DNA of 64,000 nt from Sediminihabitans luteus (GTDB lineage Bacteria; Actinomycetota; Actinomycetes; Actinomycetales; Cellulomonadaceae), in contig NZ_PGFE01000007.1 in NCBI RefSeq assembly GCF_002797595.1, positions 1 to 64,000 on the forward strand, in the 5' to 3' direction. The position numbers were made by a program, and so were the translations under genes. The notes beneath the pieces were generated by a model that worked only from the letters and a program-made list of their open reading frames with translations, had not been told where the DNA came from and ran no database searches. This document shows, piece by piece, positions 17,562 to 25,694 of the stretch (its first letter is position 1; each line of letters starts with the position of its first letter).

Positions 17562-18616
17562 GGGCCAACGACCCGGAGGACGTCGTCGCGGGCAGCGCGC
17601 ACGAGGACGCGCACCTCGCGGCCGACACCGCGACCCCCGAGACGCTCCCGTACGACCCGGGCGGAGACGTCGAGGAGGCCGTCGCGGTCGACGTGGCCGA
17701 GGTGCGGCCCGAGCTCGCCGACCCCACCACGGTCGACGCGATCGTCGCGCCCTCGCGCGACGTCCACGTGGCCGAGGGCGAGCCGCTGCTGAGCATGCGC
17801 GACGTGACCATGCAGTTCGGCGGCCTCACCGCGCTCGACCACGTCACGTTCGACATCCGCCGCGGCGAGATCCTCGGGCTCATCGGCCCCAACGGCGCGG
17901 GCAAGACGACCGCGTTCAACGCCATGACGGGGGTCTACCGGCCGACGTCCGGCACGGTGCTGTTCGACGGCGAGGTGATCGGCAAGGCCGCGCGCAACGA
18001 GATCACGCGCCGAGGGATCGCGCGCACCTTCCAGAACATCCGGCTGTTCGGCGAGATGACGGCGCTCGAGAACGTCGTGGTCGGCACCGACGCGCGGCAC
18101 CGCACGTCGGTGCCCGGGGCGGTGTTCCGCACGCGTCGGCACCGTGCCGAGGAGCGCGACGCGATCGACCGCGGCATGGCGCTGCTCGAGTTCGTCGGGA
18201 TCGGGGCGCGCGCGACCGAGAGGGCGCGCAACCTCCCGTACGGCGACCAGCGCCGGCTCGAGATCGCGCGGGCGCTCGCGACCGAGCCCAAGCTGCTGTG
18301 CCTCGACGAGCCGGCGGCCGGGTTCAACCCGGCCGAGAAGGAGTCCCTCATGGGTCTCATCCGGCACATCCGCGACGACGGCTACACCGTGCTGCTCATC
18401 GAGCACGACATGCGCCTCGTGCGCGGGGTGACCGACCGCATCGTGGTGCTCGAGTTCGGGCGCAAGATCGCCGACGGCACGCCCGAGGAGGTCACGTCCG
18501 ACCCGGCCGTGGTCGCGGCGTACCTCGGCGTGCCCGACGACGCCGCGGTGCCCGACCTGCCCGAGATCGGCGGCCCGACCACGGGCGCCGCCCCCACGAC
18601 CGGAGGCACGCGCTGA
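17558..18616 (+). CDS. livG: Branched-chain amino-acid ABC transporter ATPase LivG
   Basis: A 352-residue ATP-binding subunit. The core, from about residue 80, has Walker A GPNGAGKTTAFN, the Q-loop FQNIRLF, signature LPYGDQRRLEIARAL, Walker B LLCLDEPAAGFNP and the H-loop IEHDMRLV. LivG-type proteins are usually about 255 aa; here an acidic, disordered N-terminal extension of roughly 77 residues and a Gly/Thr-rich C-terminal tail add length. The 4-bp overlap with livM supports this start, so the extension is probably real. It works with LivF as an ATPase heterodimer on the cytoplasmic face. Confidence 0.94.
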   Translation: MRANDPEDVVAGSAHEDAHLAADTATPETLPYDPGGDVEEAVAVDVAEVRPELADPTTVDAIVAPSRDVHVAEGEPLLSMRDVTMQFGGLTALDHVTFDIRRGEILGLIGPNGAGKTTAFNAMTGVYRPTSGTVLFDGEVIGKAARNEITRRGIARTFQNIRLFGEMTALENVVVGTDARHRTSVPGAVFRTRRHRAEERDAIDRGMALLEFVGIGARATERARNLPYGDQRRLEIARALATEPKLLCLDEPAAGFNPAEKESLMGLIRHIRDDGYTVLLIEHDMRLVRGVTDRIVVLEFGRKIADGTPEEVTSDPAVVAAYLGVPDDAAVPDLPEIGGPTTGAAPTTGGTR

Positions 18617-19335
18617 TGGCACTCCTCGAGATCACCGACATGTCCGTCGCCTACGGCCGCATCGAGGCGCTGCACGGGGTGTCCCTCACGGTCGAGCAGG
18701 GCGAGCTCGTGACGCTCATCGGCGCGAACGGTGCGGGCAAGACGACCACGATGCGCGCGGTCTCGGGCCTGCGCGCGCCGAGCCGCGGCTCGATCGTGTT
18801 CGACGGCAAGGACATCACGCGCATGAAACCCCACCTGCGCGTGCTCGAGGGCATCATCCAGGCGCCCGAGGGCCGCGGGGTGTTCCCCGGGATGACCGTG
18901 ACCGAGAACCTCGAGATGGGCTGCTACGCGCGCACCTTCGAGTCCAAGGCCCAGCACGACGAGACCCTCGACCACGTGTTCGAGCTGTTCCCGCGGCTCG
19001 CGGAGCGGCGCGACCAGGTGGGCGGCACGATGTCGGGCGGCGAGCAGCAGATGCTCGCGATCGGCAGGGCGCTCATGGCCCGCCCGCGGCTGCTGCTGCT
19101 CGACGAGCCGTCGATGGGCCTCGCGCCCATGATCATCGCCCAGATCTTCCGGATCGTGTCCGAGATCAACGCGCAGGGCACCACGGTGCTGCTCGTCGAG
19201 CAGAACGCGCAGCAGGCGCTCTCGCGCTCGCACCGCGCGTACGTGCTCGAGACCGGCAACGTCGTGCGCAGCGGGCCGGGTCGCGAGCTGCTCGCCGACC
19301 CGGCCGTCAAGGACGCCTACCTCGGCGTCGCCTGA
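18616..19335 (+). CDS. livF: Branched-chain amino-acid ABC transporter ATPase LivF
   Basis: A 239-residue ATPase of standard LivF length with Walker A GANGAGKTTTMR, the family motif APEGRGVFPGMTVTENLEMG, signature MSGGEQQMLAIGRAL, Walker B LLLLDEPSMGLAP and the H-loop-type LLVEQNAQQAL. The ATG shares one base with the livG stop. Its last 19 bp overlap the 3' end of a gene on the opposite strand. It is the last gene of the liv operon; no separate terminator hairpin is seen, so convergent transcription may end the message. Confidence 0.95.
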   Translation: MALLEITDMSVAYGRIEALHGVSLTVEQGELVTLIGANGAGKTTTMRAVSGLRAPSRGSIVFDGKDITRMKPHLRVLEGIIQAPEGRGVFPGMTVTENLEMGCYARTFESKAQHDETLDHVFELFPRLAERRDQVGGTMSGGEQQMLAIGRALMARPRLLLLDEPSMGLAPMIIAQIFRIVSEINAQGTTVLLVEQNAQQALSRSHRAYVLETGNVVRSGPGRELLADPAVKDAYLGVA

Positions 19336-20288
19336 GGGTCGGGGAACGCGGGCCGGTCCTCCTCGTCGGGAGCGGCGGTCTCGTCCTCCGGGGTCTTGTC
19401 GTCCGGGGTCTTGTCGCTCGATGTCCCGTGGTCCGGGGCGGTCCCGTCGTCCGGGGTCCCGCCGTCCGGTGTCCTGTCGCCGGACGCCGCGTCGGGCCGG
19501 CCGTCGCCGTCAGAGCTCGTGTCGCCCGGGCCATCGCCGCCCGGCCCGGCACCGTCAGTCCCGTCGCCGTCAGTCCCGTCACCATCAGTCCCGTCGCGGC
19601 CCGGACCGGTGCCGGACGCCGGTGGCGCGGCCCGGCGCCGCAGCAGCACGAGCGTCACGGCAGCGGCGACGAGCACGACCGCGACGATCACGGCCCACAG
19701 GACGGCGGCCGACCCGTCGCTCCCGGACTCCGCGGCTCCGGGTGCGGGCGACGACTCGCGCGGGATCGCCGTGACGGAGCCGCCCCGGAACACCGCGCGG
19801 CTCGTGGCGCCGAGCGCCGCGTCGACCTCCTGCGACTCGGGGACGCCGTCGGGCAGCGCGGTGTCGTCGGGGAACGTCGCCGGATCGACCGCGATCGTGT
19901 AGGTCCCGGCGGCGGTCACGGGCACGGACGCGAGCGCCCCGGCCTCGGTCGTGAGCTCGGCCGAGAAGTCCTCGGGGCCGGTGATGGTCACGTCGACGTC
20001 GCCGAGCAGGTCGTTGTACGGGTCGAGCACGAGGACGCCGACGCACGCGGTCTCGTCGTCGGGGGTGCAGGGCGCGGCGAGAGCGGCCGGGGCGAGCGCG
20101 GTCCCGAGACCGGCCAGCACGAGGGCACCGACCCCGGCGCCGATCACGCGGCCGGGGGCCCGGCCTGTGGCGGCACGGCCGGCGGCGGTCCGCCGCACGG
20201 GCTCCGCGCGGCGCTCCGCACCGAGATCCAGGGCCGCGTCGCGGGTGGTGTCGCAGGTCGCGTCGAGTCCGGCGTGCTGTCGTCCCAT
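19317..20288 (-). CDS. Single-pass membrane protein with extracellular Ig-like domain
   Basis: A 323-residue protein with a cleavable-looking signal near 48-72 (IGAGVGALVLAGLGTALAPA, then ALAA). An extracellular beta-rich domain follows at about 73-180 (CTPDDETACVGVLVLDPYND, VDVTITGPEDFSAE), resembling carboxypeptidase-regulatory/Ig-like sensor domains. Then come a second membrane helix at about 195-218 and a long acidic, repetitive cytoplasmic tail rich in DGTDG/TPDDG units. It converges with livF, overlapping by 19 bp. Some actinobacterial LivH permeases carry a similar secreted Ig-like domain at their N-terminus, so a link to the adjacent transporter is possible but unproven. No enzymatic motif is visible. 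Confidence 0.65.
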   Translation of the reverse strand: MGRQHAGLDATCDTTRDAALDLGAERRAEPVRRTAAGRAATGRAPGRVIGAGVGALVLAGLGTALAPAALAAPCTPDDETACVGVLVLDPYNDLLGDVDVTITGPEDFSAELTTEAGALASVPVTAAGTYTIAVDPATFPDDTALPDGVPESQEVDAALGATSRAVFRGGSVTAIPRESSPAPGAAESGSDGSAAVLWAVIVAVVLVAAAVTLVLLRRRAAPPASGTGPGRDGTDGDGTDGDGTDGAGPGGDGPGDTSSDGDGRPDAASGDRTPDGGTPDDGTAPDHGTSSDKTPDDKTPEDETAAPDEEDRPAFPDPQATPR

Positions 20289-20395
20289 GCTGCCTCCTGG
20301 CGTCGCGGAGGGGCGCCCACGCCCCTGCTCGGACCCTAGCCCGGGGGCTGTGCGTGCGCGCCCCGACGCGGCGCCGCGACCCGTAGGCTGGCGGC

Positions 20396-22639
20396 ATGTC
20401 TGACGCGACGCCCGAGACCGTGACGCCCGAACTGCCGACGCCTGCCCTCCCGCCGACCGAGCCCACGGATCCCACGGCCCCCACCGCCCCGCCGCGCGCC
20501 GAGCGCCGTCCGACGACGCGCACGCACCACGGGGACGTGGTCGATGACCCTTACGAGTGGCTGCGCGACAAGGAGTCCCCGGACACGCTCGCGTACCTCG
20601 AGGCCGAGAACGCGTGGACCGCGGCGCAGACGGCGCACCTCGACGGGCTGCGCGAGCAGATCTTCACCGAGATCAAGGACCGCACGCTCGAGACGGACCT
20701 GTCGGTCCCGGTGCGTGACGGCGCGTGGTGGTACTACTCGCGCACGGTCGAGGGGCAGCAGTACGCGATCCGGGCGCGCGCGCCGATCGCCGACGCGGGC
20801 GACTGGACGCCGTCCGTGCTCGAGCCGGGCGTCCCGGTGCCGGGCGAGCAGGTGCTGCTCGACGAGAACGTCGAGGCCGACGGGCACGACTTCTTCTCGT
20901 TGGGCTCGTTCGACGTCTCGGACGACGGCGGCCGCCTCGTCTACGCGGTCGACACCGTGGGCGACGAGCGCTACACGCTGCGCGTGCGCGACCTGACCAC
21001 GGGTGACGACCTCGCGGACGAGGTGAACGGCACCGCGGGCGGTGCGACGTTCGCGCCGGGCGGGCGGTACGTCTTCTACACGACGGTCGACGACGCGTGG
21101 CGGCCCGACCGCGTGTGGCGGCACGAGGTCGGCAGCGCGGCGTCCGACGACGTGGTGGTCTTCGCCGAGCCCGACGACCGCTACTGGGTCGGGGTCGGGG
21201 TGAGCCGGTCGAGGCGGTTCGTGCAGATCGAGCTCGGCTCGAAGATCACGAGCGAGTCGCTGCTGCTCGACGCGGACGACCCGACGGGCGAGTTCCGGGT
21301 CGTGTGGGAGCGGCGCGAGGGCGTCGAGTACACGGTCGAGCACGCGGTGCTGCCGTCGTCGGACGGCGGGTCGCGCGACGTCCTCGTCGTGACGCACAAC
21401 GCGGGTGCGGAGAACTTCGAGGTCGTGCTCACGGACGTCCCGGCCCCGGGGGCCGGTCCACTCGACCCGGCGGCGGCGACCGTCGTCGTCCCGCACGACG
21501 ACGCGACGCGCGTCGAGGGCGTGGACGCGTTCGCGGGGCACGTCGTGGTGTCGTTCCGGCGCGACGCGCTCCAGCGGGTGGGCGTGGTCCGGCTCGACGA
21601 GGTCGCCCCCGAGGGGCCGTGGGAGGTGGCGGACGTCGCGTTCGACGAGCCGTTGTTCACCGCGGGTCTCGCGGGGAACCCCGCGTGGGAGCAGCCGCAC
21701 GTGCGCATCGGGTACACGAGCTTCGTGACGCCGGGGACGGTCTACGACTACGACGTCGTGGCGCGCGAGCTCCTGCTGCGCAAGCGGCAGCCCGTGCTCG
21801 GCGGGTACGACCCGGACGACTACGCGCAGTCGCGCGAGTGGGCGACGGCCGAGGACGGCACGCTCGTGCCGATCTCGCTCGTGTGGCGCAAGGATGCGGT
21901 CGGGCTCGACTCCTCGGGCATGCAGGCCGACCCGGTGCCGCTCGAGCTGTACGGGTACGGCTCGTACGAGGTGTCGACCGACCCGTCGTTCGCGATCTCG
22001 CGCCTGTCGCTGCTCGACCGCGGCATCGTGTTCGCGGTCGCGCACGTGCGCGGCGGCGGCGAGATGGGCCGGCACTGGTACGAGGACGGCAAGACGCTGC
22101 ATAAGAAGAACACGTTCACGGACTTCGTGGCGTGCGCGCAGCACCTCGTCGGCGCCGGGTGGACGACGCCCGAGAAGATGGTCGCGCGCGGCGGCTCGGC
22201 GGGCGGGCTGCTCATGGGCGCGGTCGCGAACCTCGCGCCCGAGCTGTTCGCGGGCGTCGTGGCCGTCGTGCCGTTCGTGGACGCGCTCACGTCGATCCTC
22301 GACCCGGACCTGCCGCTGACCGTCGTCGAGTGGGACGAGTGGGGCAACCCGCTCGCCGACCCCGAGGTCTACCGGTACATGAAGTCGTACACGCCGTACG
22401 AGAACGTGCGCGACGACGTCGAGTACCCGCGGATCCTCGCGATCACGAGCCTCAACGACACGCGTGTGCTGTACGTCGAGCCGGCGAAGTGGGTCGCCCG
22501 CCTGCGTGACGTCGGGGCGCCCGCGCTCCTCAAGACCGAGATGTCGGCGGGCCACGGCGGCGTCTCGGGGCGCTACGCCCGCTGGAAGGACGTCGCGTTC
22601 GAGGACGCCTGGATCGTGGACGTCCTGGGACTCGCGTGA
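20396..22639 (+). CDS. ptrB: Oligopeptidase B-like prolyl oligopeptidase (S9 family)
   Basis: A 747-residue serine peptidase with an N-terminal beta-propeller and a C-terminal alpha/beta hydrolase domain. The catalytic triad can be placed: S601 in GGSAGG, D688 in LNDTRV, and H720 in SAGHGG. The neighbouring RGGGEMGRHWYEDGKTL motif is typical of the S9A family. Oligopeptidase B cleaves short peptides after basic residues in the cytoplasm; the propeller limits access to small substrates. About 35 N-terminal residues rich in Pro/Thr/Glu extend beyond the usual start (HGDVVDDPYEWLRD). It is transcribed alone. Confidence 0.93.
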   Translation: MSDATPETVTPELPTPALPPTEPTDPTAPTAPPRAERRPTTRTHHGDVVDDPYEWLRDKESPDTLAYLEAENAWTAAQTAHLDGLREQIFTEIKDRTLETDLSVPVRDGAWWYYSRTVEGQQYAIRARAPIADAGDWTPSVLEPGVPVPGEQVLLDENVEADGHDFFSLGSFDVSDDGGRLVYAVDTVGDERYTLRVRDLTTGDDLADEVNGTAGGATFAPGGRYVFYTTVDDAWRPDRVWRHEVGSAASDDVVVFAEPDDRYWVGVGVSRSRRFVQIELGSKITSESLLLDADDPTGEFRVVWERREGVEYTVEHAVLPSSDGGSRDVLVVTHNAGAENFEVVLTDVPAPGAGPLDPAAATVVVPHDDATRVEGVDAFAGHVVVSFRRDALQRVGVVRLDEVAPEGPWEVADVAFDEPLFTAGLAGNPAWEQPHVRIGYTSFVTPGTVYDYDVVARELLLRKRQPVLGGYDPDDYAQSREWATAEDGTLVPISLVWRKDAVGLDSSGMQADPVPLELYGYGSYEVSTDPSFAISRLSLLDRGIVFAVAHVRGGGEMGRHWYEDGKTLHKKNTFTDFVACAQHLVGAGWTTPEKMVARGGSAGGLLMGAVANLAPELFAGVVAVVPFVDALTSILDPDLPLTVVEWDEWGNPLADPEVYRYMKSYTPYENVRDDVEYPRILAITSLNDTRVLYVEPAKWVARLRDVGAPALLKTEMSAGHGGVSGRYARWKDVAFEDAWIVDVLGLA

Positions 22640-22738
22640 GTCCCCGGTCGTAGGATCGCCCGCAGGCCGAGGCCGTCGACGCCGACGGCCCGGCGCCGGG
22701 CGGTCGGTGCGACCGCCCCCGTCCACCAAGGGGTCCTC

Positions 22739-23569
22739 ATGCGCTCTGCCCGCAGGTTTGCCGTCCTGTCCGTCCCGCTGGCCCTCGCCGGCGCCCTCAC
22801 GCTCGCCGGGTGCGCGTCGGACGACGCACCCGCGGACGCGCCGTCCGCCACCTCCCAGGGGGACGACGACGCGTCGCCCGCCGCCGAGGAGGTCACCGAG
22901 GAGGCCGCCGAGGAATCGGGCGACGTGCTCACGCAGGACGAGTTTTTCGAGACGTACGTCGATGCGACGGTCAACGCCGGGTCGTACACGCAGACCATGG
23001 ACATGGCCGGCACGGTCATGCAGGCCGACATCGTGATGCACGACGGCACGACCGACATGGACATGACCATGAGCGGCGAGGGCGGCGACGGTGTCCACAT
23101 GATCTTCGTCGACGGCCGCGCGTTCTACGACGTCGCCGGGTACACCGACGGGTTCGTCGAGGTCGACATGGACGACCCGGACGACCCGATGGGTGTCTCG
23201 TTCGCCCAGACCATCGACCAGCTCGACCCGCATGCGGCGATCGCCCCGATCAAGGACGCGCTCACCTCGTTCAAGGCCGTGGACGCGACCGAGGAGCTCG
23301 ACGGCACGACCGCGCGCGAGTACGTGCTCGGCGTGGACTCCACCGCGATCGCCGCGTCGGGCGGGCTCACGGAGGAGGATGCCGCGGCGGCGCAGCTCCC
23401 CGACGAGCTCGAGTACCACTTGTGGCTCGGCGTCGACGACGACCTGCCCCGCAAGATGTCGTACTCCTTCGCCGGCGTGGAGTTCGTGACCATCATGACC
23501 GACTACGACGGCGGCCAGGTCGTCGAGGCGCCGAGCGCGGACGAGATGAGCACGCGCGCAGGCTCCTGA
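22739..23569 (+). CDS. Lipoprotein, LprG/LppX-like
   Basis: A 276-residue exported lipoprotein: signal peptide and lipobox LAGC (Cys25), an acidic linker to about residue 60, then a domain with alternating strands (YTQTMDMAGTVMQADIVMHD, then VHMIFVDGRAFYDVAG). This resembles the LolA/LppX/LprG-like or DUF6612-type fold, which in actinobacteria often binds lipids or acts in envelope assembly. Family call is by pattern, not by a decisive motif. A 7-bp hairpin (22672-22689) lies between the peptidase stop and this gene, suggesting separate transcription. Confidence 0.68.
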   Translation: MRSARRFAVLSVPLALAGALTLAGCASDDAPADAPSATSQGDDDASPAAEEVTEEAAEESGDVLTQDEFFETYVDATVNAGSYTQTMDMAGTVMQADIVMHDGTTDMDMTMSGEGGDGVHMIFVDGRAFYDVAGYTDGFVEVDMDDPDDPMGVSFAQTIDQLDPHAAIAPIKDALTSFKAVDATEELDGTTAREYVLGVDSTAIAASGGLTEEDAAAAQLPDELEYHLWLGVDDDLPRKMSYSFAGVEFVTIMTDYDGGQVVEAPSADEMSTRAGS

Positions 23570-23615
23570 CCTGCGGCGTCGTCCGCAGGCAGCGGCGGCG
23601 CGGGGTGGTCAACCT

Positions 23616-23675
23616 TCCAGGTCTACTCCTGGTGACCACCCCGTGCCGCGACGCCAAGATGAATTCCAGGTGAAC
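23616..23675 (-). promoter_or_regulatory. PHO-box-like direct repeats upstream of the phosphate transporter
   Basis: Read on the minus strand, 23675-23654 is GTTCACCTGGA followed directly by ATTCATCTTGG, two 11-nt units matching the actinobacterial PhoP-box pattern (GTTCACC-type repeats). A second adjacent pair with the same phasing lies at 23616-23637 (plus strand TCCAGGTCTAC, TCCTGGTGACC). The array ends 53 bp before the phosphate transporter ATG. Control of the transporter by PhoP under phosphate limitation is a strong inference. Confidence 0.65.
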
Positions 23676-23728
23676 ACCGTCCGAAGGTTCGTGGATCTGG
23701 TCGTCGCAGCCCTCCGGCGTCCCCCACC

Positions 23729-24979
23729 ATGGAGTATGTGACCGAGCCGATCCTCCTCGTCGTCGTCGTCGTGACCGCACTGGCCTTCGACTTCACCAAC
23801 GGGTTCCACGACACCGGTAACGCGATGGCCACGTCCATCGCGACCAGGGCGCTCAAGCCGAAGGCAGCCGTGCTGCTCTCGGCGAGCCTGAACCTCGTGG
23901 GCGCGTTCCTCTCCCTCGCCGTGGCCGCGACGATCGCCAAGGGCATCGTCGACGCCGGCGTCGTGACACTGCCCGTCGTGCTCGCCGGACTCGTCGGCGG
24001 CATCGTCTGGAACCTCCTGACCTGGCTGTTCGGCATCCCGTCGAGCTCGTCGCACGCGCTCATCGGCGGCGTCGTCGGCGCGGTGCTCGCCGCGGTCGGC
24101 ACCGACGGCGTCATCTGGTCGGGCGTGATCTCCAAGGTCATGCTGCCCGCGCTCATCGCCCCGGTCCTCGCGATCGGCGTCGGCGCCCTCGGCACGTGGA
24201 TGGTCGCGCGCATCACCAAGGACATCCCCGAGGACACGAACTCCCGCATGTTCCGCTGGGGCCAGATCGGCTCGGCGTCGCTCGTCTCCCTCGCGCACGG
24301 CACCAACGACGCGCAGAAGTCGATGGGCATCATCCTGCTCGCGCTCATCGCGGGCGGGGCCGTCGACGAGAGCTCGGGCGTGCCGTTCTGGGTCGTCGCC
24401 TCGTGCGCCATCGCGATGGGCCTCGGCACCTACCTGGGCGGCTGGCGCGTGATCCGCACGCTCGGCAAGGGCCTCGTCGAGATCGACTCGCGCCAGGGCA
24501 TGGCCGCCGAGACGTCGTCCGCGGCCGTGATCCTGCTCTCGAGCCACTTCGGCTACTCGCTCTCGACCACGCACGTCGCGACCGGCTCCATCCTCGGCTC
24601 GGGCGTCGGCATGCCGGGCGCCAAGGTCCGCTGGGGCGTCGCGGGCCGCATGTTCACCGCGTGGCTCGTGACGCTCCCCGCCGCGGGGATCGTCGGCGCC
24701 GCGTGCCTGTGGCTCGACGAGGCCATCGGCGGCGACGCCGGCAGCTACGTCGTGTTCGGCCTGCTCGTCGCCGTCTCGACCGCGATCTGGCTCGTCTCGC
24801 GCCGCAAGCCCGTCGACCACACCAACGTCAACGACGAGTGGGAGGACGCCTCGACGCAGGTCGCCGAGGTCGTCGCGACCCACGACCCGGCCGCGCTCGC
24901 GACCGTCGGCGCGGGCCCCGCGCCGTCCGGCACCGCCGCGACCACCCACCGCACCGACGACCAGGACGGCCGAGCATGA
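23729..24979 (+). CDS. pitA: Low-affinity inorganic phosphate transporter (PiT family)
   Basis: A 416-residue secondary transporter with about ten hydrophobic helices. It carries both halves of the PiT signature, an internal duplication: FDFTNGFHDTGNAMATSIAT near the N-terminus and LAHGTNDAQKSMGIILLAL in the middle. PiT proteins co-transport metal-phosphate with protons. A hydrophilic tail of about 45 residues closes the protein. The stop overlaps the next gene by 4 bp (ATGA). Repeats resembling PhoP boxes lie upstream, suggesting phosphate control. The function call is firm; ion coupling is from family knowledge. Confidence 0.94.
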   Translation: MEYVTEPILLVVVVVTALAFDFTNGFHDTGNAMATSIATRALKPKAAVLLSASLNLVGAFLSLAVAATIAKGIVDAGVVTLPVVLAGLVGGIVWNLLTWLFGIPSSSSHALIGGVVGAVLAAVGTDGVIWSGVISKVMLPALIAPVLAIGVGALGTWMVARITKDIPEDTNSRMFRWGQIGSASLVSLAHGTNDAQKSMGIILLALIAGGAVDESSGVPFWVVASCAIAMGLGTYLGGWRVIRTLGKGLVEIDSRQGMAAETSSAAVILLSSHFGYSLSTTHVATGSILGSGVGMPGAKVRWGVAGRMFTAWLVTLPAAGIVGAACLWLDEAIGGDAGSYVVFGLLVAVSTAIWLVSRRKPVDHTNVNDEWEDASTQVAEVVATHDPAALATVGAGPAPSGTAATTHRTDDQDGRA

Positions 24980-25278
24980 GCGAGTACATCGACGTCGACG
25001 CCCTCCTGCGCGTCGTCGTGGCAGCAGTGATCGTCGGGGCGGGCCTGCCCGCGATGTTCGCACTCGGGGTCCGGGCGCTCGTGCCCTCGGGCGCGGGCCG
25101 GGCGGACGCCGCGGGCGCGGCCTTGGGCGAGAGCGCGGGCGGCAGCTCGGGCGCCTCGGCCGAGGTCCGGGTCGGGCACGTCGGCGCGGGTCGCCGGGTC
25201 GCCGCGGTCGCGAGCTTCGCGGTGTGCGTCGCGGCGATCGTCGCGGGCATCGCGTTCATCGTCTCGGGCGGTCACTGA
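24976..25278 (+). CDS. Small membrane protein coupled to the phosphate transporter, 100 aa
   Basis: Two hydrophobic helices (about 10-33 and 76-96) separated by a Gly/Ala/Ser-rich loop. The ATG overlaps the transporter stop (ATGA), so its translation is coupled. Similar small two-helix proteins follow PiT genes in other actinobacteria and may be accessory or stability factors. It could also be a simple by-product gene with no transport role. No domain is recognised. Confidence 0.65.
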   Translation: MSEYIDVDALLRVVVAAVIVGAGLPAMFALGVRALVPSGAGRADAAGAALGESAGGSSGASAEVRVGHVGAGRRVAAVASFAVCVAAIVAGIAFIVSGGH

Positions 25279-25694
25279 CCCGACCCGTCGCGCGCGAGGG
25301 TCACGTCCCGGCCCTCACGCGCGCGTCCGACGCCTCGCGAGGGTCACGTTCTGGCCCTCACGCGCGCGAGAGTCACGTCCTGGCCCGTTCGAGGGCCCGG
25401 GTGGGGGCTCGAACGTGGCGGTCGCGGTGCGCGGCGGGGCAGGGGTCGAGCGTCGCGCCTGGCGCAGGGCCCGAACGTGGCGCTCGCGGTGCAGGGGTGG
25501 GCCGGTGCGCTCGGGTGGGGGCCCGAAAGTGGCGCCCCGCGTCCGACGCCTCGCGAGGGTCACGTTCTGGCCCTCATGCGCGCGAGAGTCACGTCCTGGC
25601 CCGTTCGAGGGCCCGGGTGGGGGCCCGAACGTGGCGCTCGCGATGCGCGCAGCGACCCAGCACCCCGAGGCTCAGCGACCCAGCACCCCGCGGC
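25279..25694. repeat. Intergenic repeat block with 98-bp direct repeats
   Basis: No gene is seen in these 416 bp. Two nearly identical 98-bp copies lie at 25323-25420 and 25539-25636. They are built from a core like GAGAGTCACGTCCTGGCCC and its inverse GGGCCCGAACGTGGCGCTCG, with degenerate single units in between. Three 23-bp tandem units (GCGACCCAGCACC core) run from 25650 into the 3' end of the next gene. The same core forms a perfect palindrome at 40027-40086. The short frames here are repeat artefacts. Confidence 0.85.

Noticed and set aside
20336-23419. A 1,027-codon minus-strand frame opposite oligopeptidase B and the lipoprotein
   Set aside because: It spans two genes with clear motifs on the plus strand; translation is Arg/Val/His-rich without domains.
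25323-25636. 98-bp direct repeats as possible attachment sites or an insertion sequence
   Set aside because: Only 118 bp lies between them, with no integrase or transposase; a repeat block fits better.
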